Assembly: GCF_048544455.1 (NCBI RefSeq)
Contig: NC_133537.1
Span: 13,763,541 to 13,827,540 of the forward strand
Direction of reading: 5' to 3'
Origin: Silene latifolia
Taxonomy: Eukaryota; Streptophyta; Magnoliopsida; Caryophyllales; Caryophyllaceae
Length of the DNA stretch: 64,000 nucleotides
The notes beneath the pieces are model-generated. The model made no database searches, had not been told where the DNA came from, and worked only from the letters and a program-made list of their open reading frames with translations. Shown here one piece after another: positions 11,401-23,089 of this stretch. Position numbers and translations under genes: made by a program. The first letter of the stretch is position 1. Every line of letters begins with the position of its first letter.

Positions 11401-14400
11401 CTATCCTTCTTTTATGTTTCTAATTCAACTACGGTATTATGATGCAAAGTTGTGATAATTTATCTCCCTTTTTATTGTAAATAGGGCCTCCACCAAGCAA
11501 AGACAAGGGAAAGGAAAAGCAAGCATGAGAAACCATGGAGAAGCTATGGATAGCTTTTATGGAGCTTTGCTTTTCATTGTCTTATTTTAAATTATGTTTT
11601 GAATCTTTAGAACTTTAAGTTTTCGTGTTCGACATGGAAAGGTATTTTGGATAATGGTTTGTATTTTGGATGATGGTGACTTGGTTTGCAACCCAAGTCA
11701 CCCGTTTTATCATTTATCCTTTATGTTCTAAAATTCATCTTTAAATGCTTTCACTTTGAAACATAAGATTAGTCACTTAAAGTGATCTAATAGACAAATA
11801 TAATGACGGGTTTCATTATATGTCCATATGCTTAAGGCTTGTGTATGATCATTTATGAAGCGATTTTGAGTCTATGAACTCTCTTAAAGGAATGTCAATC
11901 ACCAAGAACACATATGAAATCCATAACCATTAGTCTATCTATGAGATAGTTCTCCTTATACTTCAACATCATTAATTTGTGTCTCATATGCTATCTTTGA
12001 ATATATAGTGTATTTATTCTAAAGATAGAGTGGGAGAAAAATGAGGACACAACACACAAGGCAAGATAAAATTGTGTACTTGTGTATATGAAGATCTACG
12101 CAAGAGAGAATGATTTGAATGAAGGTATATCTATTTACATAGTATGCCGAATAGATGAAATCTATGGTCTCAAGTTAGTTCTATATGACTAAAGAGACCA
12201 AGTGTAGTAATCATAAGAGAATATTCTCAAGATAACTACACGAGGAGACCAAAAGAAAGTTTTGGAAGAAAAATGACTAATGTAAAATCTTAACAAGTTT
12301 TTGACTAAGTTTATGAAACATTTGACCAATAGTTTCAACCTTGAGATTTACTTAAGAGCCTAAATGAATCATAGTAACATACTAGTTATGATCGAGTTGC
12401 ATAGATCGATATACCGATGTCTTCAATGGCCAAAGTTTTAACCACACAAATGTCATTGCTTAACCTCACTATGAAATGGTTAAACCTCCTTCCAAAAGGG
12501 TATTTGCGAAGGACGTATTCTAGATATTGTTTATATTTTTGAATAATGACATTACTACACATCATTATGACATGAGTGTGTTGGAGATTTAAAAATCTCT
12601 TTCTATAAGGTTTAAAATGAGACCACTTCAAAATAGGTATTTTGAAAGGATATGATGGGAACATATATGGTTTTATCCTAATTACTTGGCAATGAAATTT
12701 ATATTTCAATTCTTGAATAAAAGTTTCGATTGAGAAATCAATTTCGAAATATGTAGAATTGAGTGGGAGTTAGGAAATTCTCATGTGAAGACATGGAATT
12801 TAGTGGGAGCTATCATCCTTTGAATGTTTACAACTCATCACTCATTAAAGAATGACGAGCTAATACCTTCTTTCATAAAGAAGCTTTTGAGTTTTCAATT
12901 CTGGATGAAAATGGACTATGATGAATCCAATTACATCAAGGGATGTTGGATTAGTATTAAGAGATACACATCGTATCAACATTCACATAGGTTATTCATG
13001 TAGATGAAAATGAAATTGCCATTAGCAGCCATGGTCGTTCATTGAATCTATGAACGGTTGATCTCATGATTATTAGTAACTAATGTTTCCGCCATTAGAA
13101 TGATCATGGACATGTCCAATTATAAATCATATGCATAAGAGCATGATGATTGATTGGTGAGCCATAATAGAAACATCATGAATTCTCAAGTAGAATCCGA
13201 TGAGCGATTTCGGTGTTTGACGGAATGTTCCATTGTGTGTTAAGAGGTTGCACATATTGTAGAAAATCCGAGCACATATAAGGATTTATGAGAATCCCAA
13301 ATCTTTCAAGCCTAGAAAGAGAAATAAGAAGTTTTGGAAAGATGCTTGGTCGAATAAGAAGTTATTCAAAAATAATCTTTCCTAGTTAAGCTAGGACTTG
13401 TGAGAAGTGCTAAGCTAATAATCTTGTCAATTGTTACAAGATTCTACAAAACATATACCTAGTGCATTGTGTGTGGATGGAATACTTGATCAGTACAAGT
13501 TATATCATTCATCACAAATTCGTTCGTTATGTGATAGTCGATAAGAAAGTTCTTTCAAGTTAAAGAACCGAAACCAAGGTCGGGAACCTTGATGTGTACT
13601 TGGTAAGATTCATACTATGAGAGAGAACATGAATGTAAAGGAGATTGCAAGTATAAGAAGTTTGAACACATGGACACATGGGATGTTAAACTTCTATTGC
13701 AATCAATAAGTGTTCACACTTATGATATACATCACAAGGTTGTAATATGATATTGACTACCCGAGTGTGATGTCGACATTTGTCGTTTGAGTTATTATTA
13801 ACTCACCTTGCACATTGTTATATCCAAACGGGTTGTAGAGACAATTGAACCCCGTTAAAGTGAACATGGATTAACATTGTTTTTGCCCATAGTTACTTAT
13901 ATGAGGTGACGTCTCGAAGTGACTAGAGTGTGATGCGATTGATGGCAAGTTCAAATGCCATAGAGTCATGTAAGATGACTAGTCGATCACATAGGCAGAC
14001 TGTTAGGAACATTTTGTCGGGCCTTATGACCGCTTATAGAGTTCTGGCAAATTTATATAGCCTGGTCGTGGCGAGAGCTACTATAGTATTCTAATGAGTC
14101 GATTCTTTTGACTAAAGACTATTCGCCTAAGATGGCACGATTTCAGAATAACTTTGATTTGTGTTACTACGACCTTCGTAAATGGGGTCAAATGGGCATA
14201 TTTTGGGTTATGATGGCTGTGGCTAGTCGAAGGGAATGAGTGCGATAGGAATTGTCCATCCCTAGTCAGGGTTATAACAATATCTCAGGGCCACTCGAGG
14301 AGTAATGAACTGGAAATGCTTGGCCACGCTCGGAAAGTATCGATGATAGATAAGTCCGGTCAATCAGTTATTCTCCAGATCGAGGAAACCACTCTCGATA

Positions 14401-14503
14401 TGATCACTTGCAAGTACGACCTGAAAGACACCTTGCATTGAGTGGGAGATAGTAATAGGCAAGAGAATTGGTGACGCACACTTGTCGAGGACAAGTGGGA
14501 GAT
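11401..14503 (+). other. Non-coding 3' internal region of the gag-only element
   Basis: About 3.1 kb separates the gag stop from the right LTR. It has no long open frame and no pol motif. The only functional-looking site is the purine-rich AAGTGGGAGAT just before the LTR at 14504. Such large non-coding 3' regions are known from TR-GAG and LARD elements. Confidence 0.65.
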
Positions 14504-15774
14504 TGTTGGAATATGTGTCCTCCGACAATAATGCGATCACGACTATTGATCATGATGATCACATGTTTAAATCTCATTATAAAGAATACAATTGGGAAGT
14601 AATTTTGTTACTGTCAACTGGTCAACATATATCGGTAATGATTGGCTGACTAGAGTTTGACATTACTGTCGTGTGACGGTGGTGATCAGTTGACCCCCTA
14701 GGTCATACCTATAGGGCAACACTCTTAATTGATTATTTAATTAATCGTATAATATTACGAGTTAATTAAATTACTTGAAAATTGACGGACGTTTTTTGGA
14801 AGTAAAATTTACGTATCAAATTGAAATGTGATTAAATGAGGTACGGTCTGAGTAATTGAATTGTATCATTACTCGGATGAAATTAATGTTTAAGGAAACA
14901 ATCGAAATTGAATGAATTATTATAAATACAATCTGTTGTGATTTATAAATGGTAAAATATTTTGGCACAAGTAATTATGAAATTACTAAGTCGATTTTTG
15001 TATGTGACGTATTTTTATTAATACGTTGATTTTTAATATGTTAAAAATACATAACAAATTTATGTCACATATGACATGTGACATATTGACAATTGACAAA
15101 AATAATATGAAATCCATATTATCAAGTGGGCCGAAAATTAGAGGGTATTTAAGCTAATTATATGTTGATTGTAATTAGTGAAAGGCATGATGATTACCCT
15201 AGTCACTAGCCATGCAACCCTATTGTTTATTGTGAAGAACAATTTTTTCATGCATTGGCTCCCCAAAATCTCTCCTCTTACACGGTTTTGAGAAGACAAA
15301 ACCCATCATGGTTTTTCTATAATTTTTACCTAATAACACTAAAATGTTTTAGTGTATTCATTCATTCATTCACTCATCCAAAATACAATTTCTAGAGAGA
15401 ATAAAATCCTCGTCTTCTTCTCTCTAAAAAACCGAAATATTTAAGTGTTTATAAATATTTTGATTCAATTTTCTACTAATTAATATTATACTAGTTCATG
15501 TAATATTAATTATATTAAGGGTAAGCTTTGGGTATTAATCCTAAGGAGAGATCCTATACTTGGATCTTGTTCTTCCATCTTAGGAAAGCTCAAGAACAAA
15601 AGAAAAGGAGATTTCTTTTGTGCCCAATAAAACCGAAATCACCAATGTAAGAACATGATTTCTCCTCTATTTTTCATATTGTTTGCATGCATAAAATCCG
15701 TATTTAATTTTATGACAAATTAATTAAGACATATATGAGTATGTTAATATGTATATAGATCTACATTTCCTTCA
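14504..15774 (+). repeat. 3' LTR of the gag-only element
   Basis: This is the right LTR, 1271 bp, about 99% identical by eye to the left copy. It is followed by the target duplication ATTCT at 15775-15779. Confidence 0.9.
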
Positions 15775-15779
15775 ATTCT

Positions 15780-17015
15780 TCCATTTCCTTTTTCCACTAT
15801 CTCTCACAACCCCATTAACACATGTCTTCCTTATCCAACACATATCCCTCATAAGCCGGCATTCTCCCTATCATAGCATTTGGTAACTTACGTATCCAGA
15901 CCGTCACATATATAAAAGAATGCGTTAAGACTTAAAACATACGTGTGCACATACCCCACGACTCAAAACAAATGTAAGAACATAGCCACCGACTCAAAAT
16001 TAAGGTGAAAATATAGGCACCGACTCAAAATGGTCGCCCACTGAGGTACTCGGTCGAGTACGTGGCATACTAGGCCGAGTACAAGGTACTCGGTCGAGTA
16101 ATGAGACTACTCGGCCGAGTTAACGACTCCAGAAGCTAAACAGAATTATCACAGAGAGATTACTCGGCCGAATATGGAATACTCGGTTGAGTATAAAAGA
16201 TACTCGGCCGAGTAGGGACTACTCGGTCGAGTATCGGCGCAGTTCTCAGCACCGTCCAGTTTTCGTAAAAATGTCATATCTCACTCGTTACTTGGTCGTT
16301 TTAGGCGTGTGACCTATCGTTACAATCGTAAGAAGACAAGCTATCACCTCAACTTGGAATCACAGTAATATCATTTCTAGAACTCGACTTATGACAGTTT
16401 TAAGACAACCCTTCCATAATCGCTCTTCATACAAATCAACTTTTCTAAACCAACACAATTTGAACATGCATAAGGCAACAAAAACAACCCAACACTTCTA
16501 AAAACCAGTACATAGCTGAAATTTTATCATACCCACATGAAAATTAAACATGACATTCATATATATAGATGCACGACCTTAATCACATGCTACTACCAAC
16601 AACCAAACATTAACACCATCATGTTCATATGTACAAATAATATTACCATACTTCATGCTCAAGATTCTATCAAACAGGTAAAATGATCACATTCTTCATG
16701 CTCAAGATCCATCATATACGAATTCACAATCCACTTTTCATATATTACCATATTCCATCATTTTCACCATTTCATCCAATCATTTCATCCATCCGTATCA
16801 CAAAATTCAAGTTACGAGTACTACACATACATGACTCGACATACAACAGTTTCCAAGACTCCCCCATGTTACCGGTTAGAGATCGTAAGGGCCTTAGTGC
16901 GACTTCGGGACGTCTCCCAAGTCTTTGTGGTAGCTCCAAACAACTCTCCCCGGGTTCATTTTATTTAGACTCCCTAAGTTCATTGGATTGATTAGTTTTA
17001 GGTGCCAGAATCTTC
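15780..17015 (-). other. LARD internal region, 5' part, with palindrome cluster
   Basis: This non-coding part of the LARD lies between the gag-only insert and the primer site. Bases 16040-16225 hold about eight copies of TACTCGGYCGAGTA or close variants, the same motif seen in the LTRs. The remainder is AC-rich with no convincing reading frame. Confidence 0.65.
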
Positions 17016-17028
17016 GGCTCTGATACCA
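17016..17028 (-). promoter_or_regulatory. tRNA primer-binding site of the LARD
   Basis: GGCTCTGATACCA on the plus strand is TGGTATCAGAGCC on the minus strand, the standard complement of plant initiator methionine tRNA. Ignoring the CACTA insertion at 17033, it lies two bases from the LTR start, as expected. Confidence 0.88.
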
Positions 17029-17032
17029 CTTT

Positions 17033-20000
17033 CACTAGTACAGAAATGGCTTTTGGCTACGGTTAAAAACGACATTTGGCTACGGTTCCTCGACCGTAGT
17101 AAATCGGGGCGTTGCCTTAGATCAAGTAGTTATGGCTACGGTCAGGAACCGTAGCCAAAAGTGACTTTTGGCTACGGTTATTAATAGGAACCATAGCCTA
17201 AAGCGACTTATGGCTACGGTTATTAAGATTTAACCGTAGCCATAAGTCACTTTAGGCTACGGTTCTCTTTTAACAACCGTAGCCGTTTCTCAATTAAAAT
17301 TTTAAAAAAAAAAATATTTACAAAAATATGATTTATTATAAATGTAAATTCTTTAATTAAGATAATAATAATTTACAATACCAATGTTTAACATACAATT
17401 ACCATTACAAATCAACATCAGTATCAAGTTCTCATAATATTCTACCTCACAACTAAGCAGCTTCCTTCTTGTGCTTCTCTTTCCCGAGCTTCTTCTCCTC
17501 TTTGCATTTTCTCTCTTCCTCTGCATGTTCTCTTCCAATCCTCTCCCACTCTTCTCTCCTCCGCCTCATGCCTCTCCCTCGCCTGAGCAACAAAGAAATG
17601 GGAGTGGATAAGTCAGGCAGAAAAACAATTTCACGTAACATGATGGCCCTATTTCAGTCTTGAGCCAGTTACAACGAACCTGCATCAACATTCTAATGCA
17701 ACAGCCAGCAGGTGTGTGACATACACACTAAAAATTAGCTTCGAGATGAGCACAAAAGAAAATATTCTAAACCAACCAAATACAAAAAATGTCATTAATT
17801 CACTTCTCCCTCAATCCGGAACAAACTCTAGAGTGAAGGGAAAACTTAGCTAGCTTTTAGACAAAAGTTTAAAATCTATTTCAAAAAGAGGCTTTTTAAT
17901 GCTACATCTCACAGCATAATATAGACACGGAAAAAAATGTACCTAGTTCTGAAGAGCACGAGATCCATGGATATGCTGAAGGATACTCTTTCAGTAGCTC
18001 AATAACCCAATTTTGATTATCAGTTACCATCATCAGAATTGTTGGTTCTACAAAAAACTGTCGCTGCAACAAGAAAACATTTATATTAGCAAATCTCACA
18101 ATAATCATAAATCACGGAAAAGGACAAAGTCATATATATAATCTCTTAATGGAGCGTCTAATTCTACGAGATCTACCATATGAAAGTATGAAAATACTAC
18201 TCCGTAGCATGAACTGCTCCCAGAAAAGTGGTGAACACATCCAATAGATAATCATGTGTTACTAGATATTTAAATGGAACAACATTAACAAGACAAACTG
18301 CTCAGAATTTCAGATGGTATATTATGAAAATACAAACTTTAGCACAACAGATAAGGATAACTCAACAGCGCATTGCTCTGTGATATCAAAAATAGCAAGT
18401 TTCATAAAAATACATACTCTATTGAATAACTAATGAGTAATCTCACAATGAACGTCATTCAATCAAAATCATAAGCGATTGCAAATAATGATGCTAACCA
18501 CTTACCCATGACTAACATTCTTTGGCAGAGTAATCTCTCCAATCACGTTTTGCTACTCCAGCCTTTCTTGGGCTTTATATGCCTAATAGAATAGTACACA
18601 AAAGAAAATGAAATCACAAAAGGGTTGAAACACTTTTTTAAATAAATGTCAGCAACAGTTTATGGACTGCACGAGATCTAACCTCCTAGCCAAACAGCAA
18701 CAACAAAAAATAAAGTTATACGATACCAAAGAGTAAAAGCATTTCCCCATGGTTACTACTTACTAAAACATAGAGCACAGGCCAGGAGAGAAAGAGAAGA
18801 ATTTGCCTTGATATCAAAAATAAAAGGTTACTTTTCAAAGTTGACTGTCACCCTGCACGTTTGAAAAGAGACCGTATAAACCGAATTAGAACAGTGTTGA
18901 ACCTAATTCATATTAATAGGCATTGGCAAATTCACATTAAGCCTAGTTATGAAAATACAAACTTTAGCTAAGTAGCTACTAAAAATTACAGGTAATCTAG
19001 GATCCACCCTGGCACTAGATATGCTAGCCAAGCAATCAGATACTCATGCCGCTTTTTTATTCTTTGTGATGGGTGTTTTTTAATCAAAGGTAAACAAATG
19101 GTTGGACGGAGGAAGCATGACCGTTAATCAAGTCTGGAGGGGCCTGACACCGGCTGACTATTAAGTACATATACATTTCAGTGAAAAAAATGAACATTCG
19201 GCTCCTCGCCTCGTGGTTGTGAACCAGTATTCACATATAAGAAATGAGTTTAAGAGCAAGATAAACAGTTTTGGATCCTTGTAATTTATAAATTTTTCAG
19301 TTAAAGGCTTCTCTTCTAACTCTTTCAATTATTTTTGTCAAAATACGAAGACATAAACTTAATAACTTACGAATGTTTCTCAATCCAAACCCACTTTAGT
19401 TAGAATTCCAAATCCGTCACTTGCAAAGTTGTAAGTTTGTATTGAAAGTGACTTAAAAATGAATAAAACCGGCAACAACAAAGCGAAAATTCCAATACAC
19501 CACAAATACAAAGCTTTTCAAGGAACCTAACATCAAAGATTAGTCTATAAACGACAATGCGCTAAACATAAACCCTAAAAAGTAAAAATCAAACAAAACT
19601 AACATAACTTGATAGAAATCAAAAAAGGAATTACCTTTGCGGCATAGAAATCATAAGAAATCGCAGCAATCGGCTCAGATATACCCATTCCAATTTCCTT
19701 TGCTACTCGAATTTCATCTTCAAAATCGCAAGAAATCGCAAATCAAGGGAAAGGAAGACAAAGAGATCGAGGTGTTTGGCAGCACCAAATGTTACACCAC
19801 CATCTGGTTGTTCAATTCCACATCATTAATACCCTAGAAAACTTGAATGGTGATAATATGTTGATGATTGTTTTAAAATACCAAAAAAATGAGAGGAATT
19901 GGGGACAATTAGGCGGATGCAAGAGGGATTTGAAGGTAGAAATTGAAGGGTAGTTCAAGGAAGAGATTTGTAGTAGATTGATTAATGGAAGAGGATGTAC

Positions 20001-20615
20001 AGAAATGGGAGTTGAGAGATTAAGAGATGAAGGAGAGGCGTTCGAAGTCTGCGGGTATGTGAGGGCTGATTTAGGAAGATGGATAGACAAAGTCACAAAG
20101 CAGTTTGTGTTATACTAGGCTGCATTTAATATGTATAAACTTTCGGCAACGGTTCACAATAACCGTAGCCTTTTCTTCATATAAGGCTTCGGTTTTTAAA
20201 TGGAACCGTAGCTTTTTCCAGTTAATGTATTATACAACCGGTTGTATATACAACTTATTCAGTGTTGTGGAGCTTTGTTACAAAGTTGTCGAGCTCTATT
20301 AACAAAATTATCGAGTTATGATACAAAGTTGTTGAGCTTAACAGAATAATTATTAAGCTCAATAACTTCGTAAAATAAATTTCAATAACTCAGTAAAATA
20401 ACTCAACAACTTTGTGTGAGAGCTCGATAATTTTGACACGGTTGTACATAGCTCTTATAAAACCAGTTGTAGGATAGTATTTATGAGCTTTTTCCTTTGT
20501 CCGATATTTATGGCTACGGCTGTTTATCAATAACCGTAGCCTTTGATAAACGGCTACGGTTAATAACAGAAACCGTAGCCTTTTCTTCCCGCCTAATCTA
20601 CTTTTTGTACTAGTG
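17033..20615. mobile_element. Non-autonomous CACTA element carrying gene fragments
   Basis: The termini are CACTAGTACAGAAA at the left and TTTTTGTACTAGTG at the right, flanked by a 3-bp duplication TTT (17030-17032 and 20616-20618). Subterminal arrays of GGCTACGGTT and its inverse AACCGTAGCC occupy about 17050-17285 and 20135-20585. The element is 3583 bp and encodes no transposase. The middle holds exon-like segments on the minus strand (see the captured gene). It sits exactly at the junction of the LARD primer site and LTR. Confidence 0.9.
17453..19688 (-). pseudogene. Captured host-gene fragments inside the CACTA element
   Basis: At least four exon-like segments with good splice signals lie in order on the minus strand. 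19688-19635 begins with an ATG and encodes MGISEPIAAISYDFYAAK, then a GTAATT donor. 18582-18506 encodes AYKAQERLE, a stop codon, then QNVIGEITLPKNV, and ends in a GGTAAGT donor. 18063-17943 encodes RQFFVEPTILMM and continues to PSAYPWISCSSEL. 17582-17453 is a Glu/Lys/Arg-rich end, in one frame KCKEEKKLGKEKHKKEAA, to a TAG. The in-frame stop in the second segment suggests it is no longer functional if the phase is as I read it. I do not recognise the parent gene. This pattern fits transduplication by a Pack-CACTA. Confidence 0.5.
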
Positions 20616-20617
20616 TT

Positions 20618-21918
20618 TGTAACACCCCCTCATACCAAGGTACCTTACCAAGAACTACCCTAGCATGAAAGGCTGTTACCATCTCGGTTTCCCGAGGTTG
20701 GTATATCAAAGTTACCAATTTCAAACAACCTTTATTAAAGTATAAAGAGTTAGTGATTACATGTTTCCAACACCAAACCAAAGTATAACTGTGAAAGGTC
20801 TAACAACTACAACGAATGCAAGCTAAGTCTCTTGACGGCGGAAGCTAGACTCGAGTGATGACTCCCCATGACTGTCTCATAGCTAAACATCTGCATTACC
20901 TGTCACAATCTGCTCACCATCCCCGAATGGATCACCGCAGGTTTTATAAAACAACAACGACGGGGTCATTACCGTTCAATCAAGATAAGACAAACAAGTA
21001 ATGTAACCGGCTGATCATCCTCCACAGTAACGGACTACACACCTAAGTGTGTAGCCCTGCCGGATTACCCATCGCAACAGGTAATCCACTCCGCCAGTGG
21101 GGGACCGCAGCCCATCCCCACCAAGTCCAGCTCATCAACGAGCGACTATCAATCCCTGTCCCTTAATGTGCACATCCCCTCCCGTGACGGGTTCCACGGA
21201 GGGCGAACTAGGGTGTGAAACCACTCCCGCAAGTGACTCCACCACAATCACACACACCACAAAGATCACAAATTTGCCACAACACCACAACCGTCACAAC
21301 ACAACCACATCACCACCGTCACCACAACACCCATACTCCGATGATCAGCAGATAACAACAATTACAAAACAAACACAATCTTAAATCAATTAACAGTAAC
21401 TGAGTAGGAAAACCCTACCTTAGCAACAATCAGCAACGATGGAGACAATCACTAGAACGACTCCTCTACGAAGTCCTCGCCTAAACAATAATCACATAAC
21501 ACAATTACACATTGCACAATCCTATTTCCCCCAAATTCATAAATAAAGCAAACCCTAGAATTAATCATCAATGACATAGGGATAAGGACTTACCGACGGA
21601 AGAATGAAAGATTGAATGCAAAAGCTACGATGACCACACACACACAGAGGAGAGATTTGGGAGTGATTAGGATGTCGTACGTATGATTAGGTTTTGTAAA
21701 ATGATGTTTAGAAACTGCTTTATCGAATAAATAATCCCTAAACACTCCCGCATCAAACCGCTGAAATATTACTCGCCAGACCGGATACTCGGTCGAGTAT
21801 TCATCATACTCGGCCGAGTATTCCTTGGCAGTAGCCAAACAGACTACACATCTACACTACTCGGCCGAGTAGGCTCTACTCGGTCGAGTACTTAGCCTAA
21901 GAAATCCGTAGTATTACA
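20618..21918 (-). repeat. 5' LTR of the LARD element
   Basis: This is the right LTR copy, about 1.3 kb, next to the CACTA insertion. It ends at 21918 and is followed by the TGTTA duplication (21919-21923). It has the same four near-palindromes near its outer end (about 21780-21890) as the left copy. Confidence 0.88.
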
Positions 21919-21923
21919 TGTTA

Positions 21924-22073
21924 TCTTCACAAGACACGCCATTAGCTATGGCGTGTTTCCTTTGTTTCACTTGTTCAGCTACTGACTTTGGGATTGAATT
22001 TAGGCTGATTAAACACGCCATATACAATGGCGTGTTTTCTGAAATAAACACGCCAATACGTATGGCGTGTTTA
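21924..22073. repeat. Palindrome array, right half
   Basis: Three further ACACGCCAT-NNNN-ATGGCGTGT palindromes (about 21934, 22012 and 22047) continue the array split by the LARD. The centre variants (TAGC, ATACA and ACGT types) recur in the same order as in the left half, which supports a tandem unit of about 112 bp. Confidence 0.7.
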
Positions 22074-22660
22074 AACCCCATACAGGCTCGTCAAAACCGA
22101 GCCTACGTGGACACCATTTCGATAAATATTTTCAAAACCGACCTAAAACGACAATTCTTTTATTTTTGAGCATTATTTCAAAAACGGACTCAGTTTTAAA
22201 GGATTAATAATTTCTCGTATTAAATTAAATCCACTTGTTATATAATCGTGTCTAGTAAGCTAAATATATTTGAAAATGTTACATAAATATTTAATTAGGT
22301 TTGGTAGCCAACAAGTATTTATTAAAGTACTAAACCCTACCATTGACCTACTTCTTGAATTCTTGAATAATAGTCAAAGTCGCAAACTTGGAGCAGAAGT
22401 ATCAATAAATGAAGATACAGCCAAAGTAGCAAACCACTATTGGGCCGTTGATGTCACGTGAATCATTCCAACCGCTTTATACTTTTAGTTGTTATCCGGG
22501 TCGAATTTGTCGTATAGTACCACGAGTAAAAACAAGATAATTTTATGTTAAAAAATATCATTTTATCTTAAAAAGCGATCGTTTATAATAATAAGGAATT
22601 GTCACTTTTTAACATAAAATGCTCATTTTTATCATAAAATAGTCACATTTATGTGGTTGC
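22074..22660. other. Unassigned intergenic DNA
   Basis: No recognised element. A 63-codon frame at 22270-22461 has no family match by recall and no splice or promoter support. Confidence 0.4.
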
Positions 22661-22928
22661 TGTTAAGAACCATTTCCACCAAAAGCTTAAACTAATGGTT
22701 GAAGTCTCAAAATCTAATTTATACTACTAACACGCCCCCTCACACGAATGCCCATTGAGCTTGAGGTGTAAATACAACTACAGGCCTCCGCATATCTGGT
22801 GCTTAATATTCCACTTTAGAAATTGGGGGCGAACCCGTGACCTTTTAATCAGGTGGCTCTGATACCATATCAAGAAACCATTTCCAACTAATGGTTGGAA
22901 TCTCAAGATCTAATTTATACAACTCTTA
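22661..22928 (-). mobile_element. 268-bp TRIM-like retroelement
   Basis: Two direct repeats of about 60-72 bp share AAGAACCATTTCC, ACTAATGGTTG and ATCTAATTTATAC blocks (22661-22732 and 22868-22928). Between them, on the minus strand, TGGTATCAGAGCC (22867-22855) abuts the right repeat as a primer site, and GTGAGGGGGCG (22743-22733) abuts the left repeat as a polypurine tract. This is the layout of a terminal-repeat retrotransposon in miniature. It is non-coding and old, since its repeats are diverged. A tRNA-related SINE is the alternative, because GGTTCGCCCC resembles a B box. Confidence 0.6.
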
Positions 22929-23089
22929 GCGGCACACGACATTATTATAATTATTAAAGATGGCTGCAGGTTCCCTCATAAAAAAAAAAAAAAAAATAAA
23001 AAAAGATTTCTGTTGCAGCTTATAGCCTCACACTCGCTCGAACCAATTCAACATTACTAAGCAGGACTTGTAGGGGGTATCAATATTAA
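22929..23089. other. A-rich tail, possible SINE remnant
   Basis: GGCTGCAGGTTCCCTC followed by a long A-run (22981-23005) resembles the 3' end of the SINE at 62462-62575 (GGTTGCGGGTTCCCTC plus A-rich tail). The tRNA-like head is not evident. Confidence 0.35.

Larger units (their letters stand above)
6972..15774 (+). mobile_element. Gag-only Copia-type LTR element (TR-GAG-like)
   Basis: The LTRs (6972-8235 and 14504-15774, about 1.27 kb) start TGTTGGAATATG and end CATTTCCTTCA. They are flanked by ATTCT at 6967-6971 and 15775-15779. A CGGTATCAAGAGTC primer-site-like sequence follows the left LTR at 8237. A polypurine stretch AAGTGGGAGAT precedes the right LTR. The only substantial coding unit is a Copia-type gag at 10498-11400. 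The 3.1 kb after it holds no protease, integrase, reverse transcriptase or RNase H signal. By eye the LTRs differ at about a dozen sites (about 99% identity), which suggests a recent insertion, later than that of the LARD it sits in. It looks whole for a gag-only class and would have depended on other elements for enzymes. Confidence 0.9.
2863..21918 (-). mobile_element. LARD-type non-autonomous LTR retroelement (nest base)
   Basis: Two LTRs of about 1.3 kb (2863-4152 and 20618-21918) begin TGTAACACCCCC and end GTATTACA on the plus strand. They are flanked by the 5-bp duplication TGTTA (2858-2862 and 21919-21923). A primer site complementary to initiator Met-tRNA, read on the minus strand, lies at 17016-17028, and a polypurine tract, also minus strand, at 4155-4165. 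The element therefore runs right to left. After removal of its two inserts the internal part is about 4 kb and shows no gag or pol, as in large retrotransposon derivatives (LARDs). By eye the LTRs differ at roughly 25 places in 1.3 kb, about 98% identity, so it is older than the Copia-type insert in it. It is a fossil interrupted by two large insertions. Confidence 0.88.

Noticed and set aside
16683-16991. 102-codon frame in the LARD internal region
   Set aside because: Composition matches the surrounding non-coding AC-rich sequence, the frame ends near the primer site, and there is no gag or pol motif.
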